Below are positions 24,701 to 36,597 of a DNA stretch of 64,000 bases, piece after piece (position 1 is the stretch's first letter; every line of letters begins with the position of its first letter). Made by a program: the position numbers and the translations under genes. Below the pieces are notes generated by a model. The model had not been told where the DNA came from. It saw only the letters and a program-made list of their open reading frames with translations, and made no database searches. Source of the DNA: Trema orientale (taxonomy: Eukaryota; Streptophyta; Magnoliopsida; Rosales; Cannabaceae); the NCBI GenBank assembly GCA_002914845.1, contig JXTC01000662.1:62001-126000 (forward strand), written 5' to 3'.

Positions 24701-27700
24701 CTATCTCTGAGAATCACAATACTGGGGAAAGTCACACTTGCAAGGAGCCGTTCTGACCTGAAAAACATGAAGATCGTCCTAGTATATAAGAAAATCATGA
24801 ATATAAGTTGAAAATTAATGTACTTAGAAAGCTACACAGTTGCAGCATTTCAAATCATCCTAATTTTGTAATCCTTGATATACATACGACTTCACTAAAT
24901 AAAGCCAGCGGTCAATTTTTTAGATATCACTGCTAAATTGACTTTAGTAGTGATACTCAGACTTGGAAAGCTAATGCTGAAGCCAGAAAAACTTTGGGGT
25001 CATGGATGGAAAGGACACATAGGCAATTTCATGCAAAAACGCTAATGTTTTTCTATTAGCAAGATTTCATTTCACATTTTAACTCTTTTATTTGATTTGA
25101 CAAAGGAAAACTTCTATATTAAGTCCTGAATCATTTCACATGTCTTAAAAACAGGTCGTCGTGAAATTTCAAAATATCATATCTACAACTGAAGGCCTCC
25201 TCTAATCTCAAGTCTCTAAATCCTAACTCACCAAAGAAGCATATGCTAGGTAGGGTTTCAAATCCTTCATACGTCAATATTTTAAGAGAGTTTCTAATAT
25301 ATGCAGGCCCATTATCTTCCAAAACACAAGCAACTTTTCCTCTGAATCATTTGCAGTATCAAGGATATAGTTAATAAAACAACGTAAGCACTCCTGAATG
25401 ATCAGGCAAACTAAACAACAAGCCTTGAACTTAAAAACCACACACCTTACGGAACGTGAAAGACACTCTCCTTGTTCCTCTTCTGATCACAGTGTCGTTT
25501 ACCACGTCAATCTGTAAAACAAGCATCTTTGAATGTCTGGGGAAAAAATTATATTGAAACGGACATGTCATAATGATTAATGAGAGACTGGCAAATTACA
25601 CTACTAGAATCTTCCAATGAAGTAGAAGCGTGCAATAACCAACACTTGATTAAAACACATGTAAGATACTCCAGCAAAACTTACTTCAACAGTTCAATGT
25701 TGCTCTTCTATTGTAAAAAATACATAGTTTTGGAAATCTTATTTCCTAGATGAACTTGAGCATAGATTCCAAGTGTCAAATAAGTCCGTTCACACACCCA
25801 ATGTGGGTGTGGGTGTGCAAGCATGCATATTTGAGCAAAAGCGTATCCGATTTAGATTCTCTAATTTGAAGATAAGAGCCATCGTAATATTCAACTTTAA
25901 CTTTAATTCTTCTAAACGCTCCAGCAGATTAAAAGACTAATAGAAAACGAAGGTAACATGGATATTCTAAGTGTATTGATGAATTCTTGAACAGAAAAGT
26001 GAATAATGAAACTTTTAAAGGGGACTTCAAGAGACTGATCAATGTCTTTCAATATTCCTTTCTTAGATATGCCAATTACGCTAATTGTAATGCCCAAGTC
26101 CGCGCTCTAGATAGATCATGGATATTTAGGTGGTGGTCTGTGAGCCTAAAAGTACCTTCAAGCTAGCACTTTTGGGTGAGACCCAGTGTGTTACGCTAAT
26201 AATATTACCATCAAACAATAGAAAAGTGATAAAGGTCACATCGTGAACAACATGAATAGTTTCACACGTTTTGGCTCTTATAGTAATGAGGGCTAATATA
26301 ATTACAACAAAACCAGGTAGATGACCAATTATCGATGTCTTTCAATATTTCCTTTCTTAGATATGCCAATTACGCTACTAATATTATAATTGAATAATAC
26401 AAAAGTGATAAAGGTCACACCACGAACAACATGAATAGTTTCACCTGTTTTGTCTCTTATAGTAAGGAGGGCTAATATGATTACAACAAAACCAGGTAGA
26501 TGAGCAATTACAGACATACAACTAACCGGTCTTACAGCACGTAACATTGGACGGATCACTATTCAGTTACACTTTGGTAAGAAACAGTTGACAAACATTG
26601 ATCAAGAAACATACCTTGTGGTGTGGTATGTAGTGATGCCATGCATAGCGTGCCTCACCTGATAACAGTAGCATAGACCGAGGGGGAAGATGGATAGATT
26701 TCCTAATGAAATTTGAATTGTGTTCCGGATTTTCTATTTTCATATTAGAACCAAGTGAAGCTTTAGCACGCCAATCACCATCTGCATATCTTCTGAACTC
26801 CATAATGCAAGGGCCTGCTAATGAAAGGCTGAAAATTAATCCCTCAAACGCAGAATGGGTGTCTATATGTGGTGACAAACCCACCCCAGGTGGATACTCG
26901 TTAACCTGTATTATAGCAAAGTATGTTCATTATCAGAATCATGAATTCAATCATCATTTGCAACAAAATACGGCAAAGTAATATTACACAACAGCCTTTT
27001 TCCTCATTCCTCATAAAAAACTATGTTTAGGTTGTAAGGTGCAAATTGCAATAACGTACAACATACATGAAGTGCAAAAGTCCTTGACTTCATACCGTCA
27101 ATTGGTCCCAATCTATATCTGCAGTAATATCAAGCTTCGCGAACATCGACAGTTTATTTAGCACAGGAAGAACAAAAGATGGAAGCTCACCTAACTTCTG
27201 TTTTGGATTAACATTCCTTGTCTGTACCAACAGATAAAAAAGGTGGAGAAAATATGAAAGCCACTTGAAAGTCTTAACAAATTATATTTGAGAACGAACA
27301 TCTCATATAACAAAAAGCAGGCCAAGAAATAATAATGAAGAACAAGCAACAAACCGATAGTTCCATTACAAAAACAAAAGAAAAAAATTATGCAACAGAT
27401 TAATTACTGAATTAATTGCTTGCTTCTGTCCTTCAAATGCAATGGGAATAAATAAAAATAAAAATAAAAAACCACGATATCACTATTTCTTCTTTACTGA
27501 TATAAGAAACAAGGGCATGTTCACTAATCCATAAAGGAGGAGAGAAAAGGATAAGTGTTATCCTTTCATGTGTTACCATGCCAATTAGAAACGCATGAAA
27601 TGCCACTCATTGTTTTTTATTCCCCTCCAGTCCCTTTCCACTCATTCCCTTTGCAATTGATTTGATTACTGATTAGTAAATGGATGAGTAACATTGAGAC

Positions 27701-28539
27701 ATCATCAAATATATGAAGATATTTACAATAAGAACACATGACTCTGACAATAAGTGAGAAAACGAGGGTCCTCTAATCATGTGAACACAATAAATAACGG
27801 CCAAGGACTGCGTCTAATATCATCGAGATGTTTAAAATCTTGGTGCATTGATAAATCCAGATAGCATATGCGGTAGGACGAAAAAGTAAGAGAAGGTAGG
27901 CATACATACAGCATAGCAAAATTCATATCCATAATGCTGAACCCTTCTTTTTGAAAGATTATTCCAAGGCCTTTGATCGACTGCTGCAATCAAGGCCTGC
28001 TCTTGTTCAACGCTGACAAAGTCATGCAACAAGTAAAGCCCCGAAATGTTCAACTCTGAAGCCATCAAAGCTACTACTGAGAGAGGGGGAGGATGTCCCT
28101 GAATGAGACAGAGACAGAGCCAGAATTCATCATCTCCGTCATTGACCTTAATATTAATATTTATATAAAAAATAAAAAACAAGTGACAGCCTACCAGAGA
28201 AAGGGGTTGGGGTTGGGGTTGAAGTTGGGAATAACGAATATGCAAACAGCGGCCTCCAAGTTGGGGACATGGACGGCCTTGGAGTGTTGCCAAGGCGGTT
28301 CGGGCACAACCCTCTTCGGCAAATGACACAACCACTCGAACACCACTCTCATCAGCTGGATTCACCGCTTTCACCTCACCAAATGCCCCAAAAACCGAAG
28401 CTATGGTCTCGTACGAGAGCCCCACCGCAGGGCCGCAGTTCGCCACGTAAAGATTCGGACTCGACTGCGACTGCCCCTCCCTCGGACGCCCGAATCTCCG
28501 TGCTGGCGTTGGCGTTGGCGTTGGCGTTGGAGGACCCAT
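24701..28539 (-). CDS. ALKBH8: ALKBH8-like RRM plus AlkB (2-oxoglutarate/Fe(II)) protein
   Basis: Predicted tRNA-modifying dioxygenase that hydroxylates wobble-uridine side chains. Animal ALKBH8 also has a methyltransferase domain, absent here as in plant forms. Six exons in transcription order: 28539-28195, 28098-27910, 27221-27096, 26905-26615, 25511-25446 and 24757-24701. They join in frame to 357 aa. The RRM is at about residues 29-105. The AlkB domain has the iron ligands in SPHIDTH (about H233, D235), a distal His in the YAWHHY region (about 310-311) and the 2-oxoglutarate Arg region RRGTRRVSFTFR (about 327-338). The C-terminus CKCDFPQYCDSQR is a Cys cluster typical of the family. The start is the first ATG in frame; an upstream in-frame stretch opens only with GTG. 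Exon 1 carries PT and QP hexanucleotide repeats. Confidence 0.93.
26041..26517. repeat. Tandem duplication of ~182 bp in ALKBH8 intron 4
   Basis: Unit B (about 26335-26517) repeats unit A (about 26041-26334): both contain TGTCTTTCAATATT, TCTTAGATATGCCAATTACG, GTGATAAAGGTCACA and ACAAAACCAGGTAGATGA in order. Unit A is longer only because of the 105-bp insertion at 26086-26190. Confidence 0.85.
26086..26190. mobile_element. 105-bp insertion flanked by a perfect 10-bp direct repeat
   Basis: TTACGCTAAT occurs at 26076-26085 and at 26191-26200, bracketing 105 bases that begin TGTAATGCCCAAGTCC and end GGTGAGACCCAGTGTG. The neighbouring duplicate unit lacks the insert and reads TTACGCTACTAATATT. 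No inverted termini and no Pol III box B, so the class is open. The start resembles TG-starting short LTR (TRIM-like) repeats. Confidence 0.7.
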
Positions 28540-30108
28540 CACCTTCGGCTTCGAGTCTTCGACTATGGAACTCCCAACTCCTTCCCACTTCCCATTGCTC
28601 TCTTCTCTCCCTGGTTCCTTCCTTTCTTCCTTCCTTCCTTCGGGTGTAAACGACACGGCTTATGATGCGTTTCAAACGCGTTCTATTCTAACTTTATTAG
28701 CCTCCAAACTCCACATCCCAATACATTAAACGACAACTTCTCTTGTCTCTATAGTCTATACCTTATTATAATAAGCGGTGATCCAAAAAACAAAAAACAA
28801 AAAACAGCATTTTGTTTTGTCCTTATTCTCACAATTAGGTTTTGAAATTTGATTGATCTTCTTTAGATTCAACGTGCTAATAATAATAGGTAGTTTTTGA
28901 TTAATAATATATCACAGTTAAGATTTTATCTATATATTTACCTATTACTACATTATAAGGGGTTGAACTTTCTTCTCACTACTCCATGTCGTCCAAAACT
29001 TTATTTAGTAGTTAGTACCACCATTGGTCCCTTAACCCTTTCCATCCATCCAATTTAACACCATTAAAGTTGGAGACCAAAGTAAAAATTTCTCCTAGAA
29101 AAATCTAAAAATTGTATTAAAATGTCTCCAATCCAACTATAACAAGAGGAAAACCACGTTATCCAAAGAGACATAAAATTACAGTTTTCTCGTTCTTGTG
29201 GTCAAGCCTACTAACGAACGATAAGTACTTTGATTTTCTTCTCTATTTGTTTATCCTTCTGTTATTTAAATTTTATTTAATTCTTTATGGAAATTCTATA
29301 GTCAATCTATTAGACAATTATTTCTTTTCTTTTTCAATAACATTGATTTACAATAAAAGCAAAAAAAAACAAAGAAACATTAATATGATCGTAAGAAGGG
29401 GAAAATTTTTGCAAGATGTTGCCATTAATAAAGGTAAGTATTATAATCTCCAATTTTCATATATAAAATTAACCTTTCCTTTTTTGGGAGCAGAAGCGAA
29501 TCAGCTTTAATTAAACAATATTTTTTACAACAGCAGACTCAGTTTGTTTATTTAGTTGGAAGATGAGATTTTTCCAACAATAATGATAATTGACACGCTT
29601 TGAACTATCAACACTTACTTTTCCCTCCAATTTAAATATTGTTAAATAGTTGGTTAGATGGAAAAGCTAGGAAATATTGGTAATACAAAATAAAATTCAA
29701 GGCTACCTATAGAAAGAGAAAAAAAAAGGAAAGTTATCATTTAAACTGCCATGATCATGTTATCATTTAAAAATTCAAATGCAAGCTCCAACGACGTACT
29801 TTCTGCAATGCATGCTAATAAAAAACATGGAAATAATTATAATATTTTGAATAGGAAGGAGATACCATAATTATATGTGTGGCTAGCTAATTAATTGGCT
29901 GAAAACAAGGCATATGTACGTAGTCAATATTCAATAGTCATGAAGTAGATCTCTCCAACTCTCAACAAACTTGATTAACCCTTAAACTCGTTCCACAATA
30001 TTGAATAGGTGTGCTAATTAAAGATGCATGTTGGATAAAATGGTATGTACTATAATATTCAATCAGCTCATAACGAGGACTCTGGACTGCCTGTGCAGTG
30101 ATAACAAG
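28540..30108. other. Spacer between ALKBH8 and the F-box ORF
   Basis: The first ~150 bases probably hold the ALKBH8 promoter and leader. Three CAAAAAA units lie near 28790-28805. The rest is AT-rich with no recognised gene. Confidence 0.45.
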
Positions 30109-30414
30109 ATGAAACGGAAGAGACTAGTCTCACGCTGCCAGTGCCTTCATCATCATATCCATGACGACGGTGATGATGATAGTGATAACATAGTTACTAC
30201 TAGCAGCGGAGTTGGTCGACGATGGGAAGAACTGGACTCAAACCTACTCACCTTGATATTCATCCGAATCCCACCTCACCAAATTACCACATCGCAACTC
30301 CAATGCGTCTGCAAGTCCTGGCTCTCTGTCCTCACAGATCCTTTCTTCGCCACCATGATAATCATGCACGTCCTCGCAAACATTGATTATAACATGCAGG
30401 GCCAACACTACTAA
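30109..30414 (+). CDS. Small F-box protein, 101 aa, F-box only
   Basis: A basic start (MKRKRLVSR) and an acidic Asp-rich stretch are followed by an F-box at about residues 45-87: RRWEELDSNLLTLIF, then CVCKSWLSVLTDPFF. F-box proteins dock substrates to SCF ubiquitin ligases through SKP1. The start WEELDSNLL and the CVCKSWL motif resemble plant F-box/LRR (At3g48880-like) proteins, but those continue with leucine-rich repeats and this frame stops about 14 residues after the F-box. No downstream exon is evident. It may be a truncated copy. Expression is uncertain. Confidence 0.55.
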   Translation: MKRKRLVSRCQCLHHHIHDDGDDDSDNIVTTSSGVGRRWEELDSNLLTLIFIRIPPHQITTSQLQCVCKSWLSVLTDPFFATMIIMHVLANIDYNMQGQHY

Positions 30415-30948
30415 CAGCACCAATTAATCTGACATTTTCATTGTCATCATTGTAATCATTTTTGTACGTACGTACTTGCTCTTTAATTTATAATTGATGA
30501 CATTTTGTTTAAAGAATATAATATCATCGCTTTTTAATTGACCAAGACAAGCTTGTCTTATATATGGATAATATTTGGTCAATTGGTTTTGCAGATTAAG
30601 ATTCAAGATTTTTCTGTTGCGCTAATCATGAATTCAAGAGATATTTAATTGTGAATTCTACACATTTGTTATACATATATATATGTAGATTGATATTTGA
30701 ATTGAACAATTCATCTAACATCCGGACGAGTCAATGCGTATCAGAGAAAACAAAATTTGCTCCTTACTGCGCCCCTTGCATGCATATATCAAGCACGCCA
30801 TTTACATTTTACATTAACATACGTATGAGTAAACAAATATATAAGTTGTACAAGACCAGCTGCTAGCTTTTCAGTCATACATATATACATATTACATATT
30901 TAAAAATTGTAACTTGTAAACCTGATCATGAAACAATGGAATGATCAA
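30415..30948. other. Short spacer and probable ROPGEF 3' UTR
   Basis: AT-rich, with TACATATATATATG-type stretches; no gene recognised. Confidence 0.45.
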
Positions 30949-33900
30949 TCAAGGGGAACTTGGAGGGGACAAACTAACACAAGCTTCTCTACCAATGCAC
31001 CATACTCTACGACGACTTGGTGTGGAGCTCACAGCTGGGCTTGCTTTTGCATCACTGTAGGAATTAAATTCTGAATCACAAGTACTGCTAATACTACTAC
31101 TAGTACTAGTACTAGTAGCAGTTGATGAAGTAGAATCGCAGCGTGGTCGGCCATCCACACCGTTAAGTCTTATTGGTGAGTAGCTGTTGGTGATATTGAG
31201 TAATATCCCAGTAAAGCAACATGAAGGAGTGCTGGGATTGCTTGCACCATCTTCTCTCACAACATCTCCAATTCTACAGAGTATGCTGAATGCCAAGTTT
31301 CCAAGAACCCGGGAATATGCTTCTAGGATTGAATGCCCAGTATCCTACGTTATACATATATATACCTCTTCAATCAAAACCAGATTCAAGCTTAACGTAT
31401 ATCAGGCATTATGCATATGGAACTCACCTTGCCATATTGGATTTTTGTAGCATCAAGAAATGTTTGTGGTAGGTTTGGGTATCTGGTCTTCAGCTGCTGT
31501 ATAAGAACTTCTGCTTGGTCCAATAGTAATTCCATCTTATCAAGCTCAGACATCGGATCCCTCATCAAGGTTGACCATGATGTTCTTACAGGAGAATTAC
31601 CACTTCCTTGTTCTCGAATTCTCTCTTTCCATGAAAATATAGCAGCTTCCAACCTGTTAATCACATCAAGGGCACTATGTTCGGATTTTAAATTGAGGGA
31701 GTTAAGCATTTCCTCTGCTGATCTGGATTCCGCAGTCAAGACCTTGTAAAGATCATCGCTTAGGCTTGCCTTTCCCGACTGTCAGCAAGTAGAAACAAGT
31801 ATTGAGTTACTCATCTAGGGTTCCATGCTTAAAATATGTTTATGTGTAACATTTCTTATTGGCAATGTCGATGCGTCTGTAGAGTGAGATGGAAGTTTGG
31901 CTACCTTGGGAAGTGCATCCCTGATCATGGTGGGCACAGGCATTTCAAGCAAAACACTTTGATTGATAGATCTGGCTGCTTTGAATACTTGATGAACCAC
32001 CTTGCCGTGATTAATCAACTTCTTCCTCGCTGAATCAGACAGCCCAGACTCTGGTACTTGGGGTATGGGGAGCCACCATCTTTTGCTGCTCTTGGGTGCA
32101 CTTTTGCTTCTTCCTTCCGCCCTGCTACCTCCTTCAGCATACCAGAACTCAGTACTCACCATTGAATCAAGTGTCTCCTGTTAAATTCAAAACTAATATG
32201 TTGAAACCACACGATTGATTAATGAATATATAAAAGTTCAAAAGACTTTGCTTGAGCACCTACAATAAGCATGGAGTCTAACTTTTGAAGTGCTGGAAGA
32301 TTCATGTGGATATCTGCACGGGCTTTTGGGGTCATTATCTGCAACAATAAGAATCAGATTTCACTCTCTTAGTCATTTCAAGGTATAAATACTTTATGGA
32401 AAGTCCTGCTAGATAATCCAATATTTCAACTGATAATACCTCCAGCATCCGACCATTGGCACCATTTTGTTTAGCTGGAACCAACTCAACCATATATTTA
32501 GTAGGGCAGAGCAACCAGTCCATTTCCCTTTGCCACATGCTCTTCCTTTCATCTGGGAGAGGTTCCAATTTCCACAACTCCCCAAAAACTGTTGCTGCAC
32601 ATATATTTACTCATTTCAGATGGCTTGAAAAAAGGAGCAACGGATTCCTATGTGTCAAGATGGAAGAAACTTTAGAGCAATTTTCTATAAAAAGTTCTTT
32701 CTAGGTTGGGAGTACAAAAATGTATTCCCAACCTATGAAGGAAAACAAAGGAAAATGCCATTGATTATAGGCTGCATTGAAATGTATAATGTTTTTCAGT
32801 ACCGTCTGTGGTACTACAACGTATTCCACTACTATAAAGTTCTGGTGCAAGAGATTTATTAATGTCTGCATATATATATATTTTTTTTTTAATTTTGATA
32901 AAATTAATGTCTGCATATTGATAATATGGCTTTAAATAATTTATGCTGTAGATATTTGTGTTTCCAATCAATAGAATAATACCTGCTAGATTTGTAATAG
33001 CATTAGACAATGCTAAAGCAGAGGTGAGGCCCTTGCGCCCTCCTGTAATGTCTTCACCCAACAAGAGATTTGCAAATTTTTCTTTCATGGCCTCCACCTC
33101 TGAGGACTGAATGGAATAAGCAGTTTTCTCTTTGACATAGAAATGATGGGGGCTCTCTGACAGCTCCCATTCATCCAAACCTTGTTCTTCCTTCTTCACA
33201 GTCAACCATTTTGATGAGAATGATCCAGAAGCGTCTTTGCTGGACGAACAACTCAAGTCATCATCGTCCAATGAGTCAGTTGCACATCCATCTCCTCTGC
33301 TTGTTCTACTACTCTCATTTTCATACGTTTGAATGTTGCGAATGCAATTTTCAAGGCCATCGTATGTGATAATCCCTGACGAATTTCATCATCGTTTCAA
33401 TTCCGAAAGACATCTAAGAAAGTGCAGTGATTGTTTTATATAGTTTCATTAAACAAAGATAAAATAAAATATTGAACAAACCACAAACTGCTTGTTTACA
33501 TTCGTTAGACAAATGTTGCACGTGAAGTCTTGAACAAATTAGCCATCATTAAAAGCAAAAAGGAAATTATAAGCTGGCAAAGAAACATTAATGGTGTGAG
33601 TGTCCTCATGAAAAGACTAGGTCTTGTAAAGGTTGCCAAAGAGTGCTGGGTGTGCACTGATCCTTTGAACTGCTAAAGTGTAATGAACGTACACAAAAGT
33701 TAAAGGAATCATCTTGATTCGTTGCAGAACCAGGACTTGCTTGTACTGTGATTTCTGTCTCTGTTTGGACAGAGACTGCACTCGGCCACAATAGGATATT
33801 ATGCAGCCATCAACAGAAATCGAGCAAGAAAGTTTCATTATGCTTCATGTATATATATATATATGCAATTTTGTTCTAGTAATTCCAATCCAACCTATGC

Positions 33901-36597
33901 AATTTTATGGATGACCACTAATGACACTCATAATTTGACTCGTCAAGCGACATTCAACAAGGTTATATTTATGTGAAACGAATTCTCAAATCGGAATCAT
34001 CACAGATCTTGGAGCAAGTCAGACATGAAGATGTGGCAAGTGAGCAGTCAAACTAGAACAAAGAAGGGTTAAATGTGAGCAGCGAGCACATGCAAATTCA
34101 AAACTAAAGGAATGCTATACTTTACTCTTGGTCTCTTTTTTGGACTTGTGCATGTTGTCATGATATTTGTTTTACTAAGAACATATAAGAATCGTCTGTT
34201 AGATTTATTTATATATGACCTATGTGATTTTAATAAATTAATATTGTATTTATCAATATTAATTAAATGGTTTAATAATATTAAGTGTATTTAAATTTCT
34301 ATTGGTCAATAAAGAGTTGTAACTCTTCAAAATAACGTAACTTTTCATGAACAGTTATATCTGATGGAAAAGAGTTGTAACTCTTCAAAACAATGCAACT
34401 CTTATAAAGAGACATATCTGATGGAAAATATGTCCTAAGAGTTGTAACTCCTAGAAAACAATGTAACTATTCATGAGCAGACATATCTGATGGAAAATAT
34501 GTCCTAAAGTATTTAAATGGAATCTGGTCCTCTCTCCAACCATTATTAGAAATATACGTATTCCATCACTAAACGTATTATTGTTAAGTATAAAGGGTTA
34601 AGGGAGAGAAACTCAGAATTCTGCATCAAAATTGTTTGGCAGTTTAAAGTTTAATTACAATGAATTCAGGTATGTCTATTACCTACGTTCTAATTGTGAA
34701 AATCATGAGTTCTAAGATTATTTAGAATTATTGATTATATGCATAATAAAATTTTGCATAATTAAGAAAAACTTACAACGTCATGTGATCGCTTGTCAAG
34801 CATTACTCTTACTAAATAGATAAGGCCTATCCCTATTCTTTTTATTCCTCACAGATGAGGCCCAGCAAAAGGAACCTTCCCAGAAAGTAGAAAGTAGAAA
34901 GCATCCAAAATGGACAAAATGCCAAGTAAAAGCTGGCTTGGATTCCCGACCCAACACACATTCCAATAGCCCTTTAATTGCGGTGGTCGATGGTTGGTTG
35001 CTTTGGACTTGTAATAACTCTGCATGCTTAGACGAGATATATACAAGATTTGAAAATTCTAAACAATGGAATCCATCCATAGTAACAGATTTCAGACCAA
35101 AAGTCGCTATCAAGGCAATGACTCGATTGTCTCATCCTTTTGAATTGATGAGGACCCACCAAAAAGGAAAATTGAATCAAATAATTAGTGAGTGGAAATG
35201 GAATGCAGTTGTGGGGACTCATAAGCTAAAAGGGTATTTGACATTTGACAAATCAGAATCACCCTCACCCTCACCCTCACCCTCCTTGGTCCCTTCCCTT
35301 TCTTTATGTTGTATTTGTCGTTTCGCACAGAAACAAAACGATTCTTGCCATCCGCTAAAAGCTATTCAGAAAGCCAAAAAGTTACAAATATGGGATGGCT
35401 ATATATAGCCTAGCCCCATGTCATGTGGGATCGATGCACTTGTACGTATTAAGGAAACTTTTAACTGAAAATCCCAATAGTAATAGAGACTTATTAACAA
35501 AACAAGAAAAGGAAAAGAGGTCGAAAAATTGAATTATTTTGAAATTGATCAAAGCATTTTGAAGATGCATGTGGGTCTGGTCTGGTACATGTTAAGCTAA
35601 AAATAATAAATGGAGGCACACACAGCCTTCAATGCATATATAATTGCATATGCATGGCTCTCTCTATCTTGGCAGTGACTACTTACATTACATTGAATTT
35701 GATATGGGTCCTGACTCCTGACTCACTCACAGTCACTCGTCTCGTCCGGGTTAATCTCGCTTATAGTCGTGTGTAGTCTGCATGTTTATGTTAATTGCGA
35801 AGGACCAAACCCTGGAGGCTGGAGTAGGAGTGTAGGACCCACTTCCTTTATTTAGGCTTTTCAACTATATTGCTAATTAAACAAAGTCTGCCTAAAGCCA
35901 ACTGGGCTAGCTCTTAATTTAAGACTTAAGAATGTGTGCGCGTGTTTGAGAAATTAGGGTTCAAATCTTGATATTATGTGTATTATTTTTCTTTAAATTT
36001 ATAATAAGTGATGGTCATTAATTAAGTTCTATTTTTAAGAAGAAAAAAAAAAGTACAAAGATTGTCTTAAGTGTGTGGTTTAGAATTATACACTAGTATC
36101 ATTAATTAAGTCCCACTTAAAAAAAAAAAAAAAAGGCTGCGTAAGTGTGGTTTAGAATTATATATGGATATGTCGAATGTTTGGGTATAGTTTTTATTAT
36201 TGAGAAATGAAAGATGTATTTAATTTTATTATTATAATTCTGCACAAACGTCCTAAACTCGTTTAGCTCGTTAACATCCCATGTGGTAGTAGGTAATTTG
36301 ATGTAGAAATTAAGCTTAAATCAAGGACACAAAAACAATATAATAATATAAATAATTATATTTGTTAATGTTATTTGTCTTATTGACTGAAAAAAGTCTA
36401 AAATGAGGAGCAGGGATATTAATAAAATAGATATAAAATTATGAATTATGAATTATGATATGAAAGAGAATTAAGCAGGAGAGGGAGATGTAGAGAGGAT
36501 CAGTTAGGCTTAGCTTACTATCATGCTCATCAAAGTCAAGGCTAATTTCTCTGTCTCGGGTGCAACAAGCAAGTCTCCTTCTCATCATCATCGCCAT
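30949..36597 (-). CDS. ROPGEF14: ROP guanine nucleotide exchange factor, ROPGEF14-like (PRONE domain)
   Basis: Activates ROP (plant Rho) GTPases by exchanging GDP for GTP, usually downstream of receptor kinases at the plasma membrane. Seven exons in transcription order: 36597-36519, 33375-32983, 32594-32440, 32338-32264, 32177-31905, 31778-31428 and 31344-30949. They sum to 1722 bases, 573 aa, all in frame. Exon 1 encodes [20 protein letters not shown], the start I remember for ROPGEF14, and is separated by a 3.1-kb intron. An acidic/Ser variable region (residues 58-80) precedes the PRONE domain, about residues 119-490. It contains [34 protein letters not shown] and the [16 protein letters not shown] end. 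The C-terminal tail is Ser/Thr-rich and ends [18 protein letters not shown] and 16 more residues; such tails are autoinhibitory in this family. Confidence 0.94.
34311..34508. repeat. Three tandem 57-68 bp repeats in ROPGEF intron 1
   Basis: Units begin at 34311, 34368 and about 34435, each with AAGAGTTGTAACTC near the start and ATATCTGATGGAAAA near the end. The following AT-rich sequence (to about 34670) has the look of an LTR, but no pair or target duplication was found. Confidence 0.75.

Noticed and set aside
28376..28675. Longer N-terminus for ALKBH8 or alternative frames upstream
   Set aside because: The in-frame extension would need GTG as start; the first in-frame ATG is at 28539.
34938..35408. 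156-codon plus-strand frame in ROPGEF intron 1
   Set aside because: Opens with TTG rather than ATG, ends in a CTCACC repeat and resembles no known protein.
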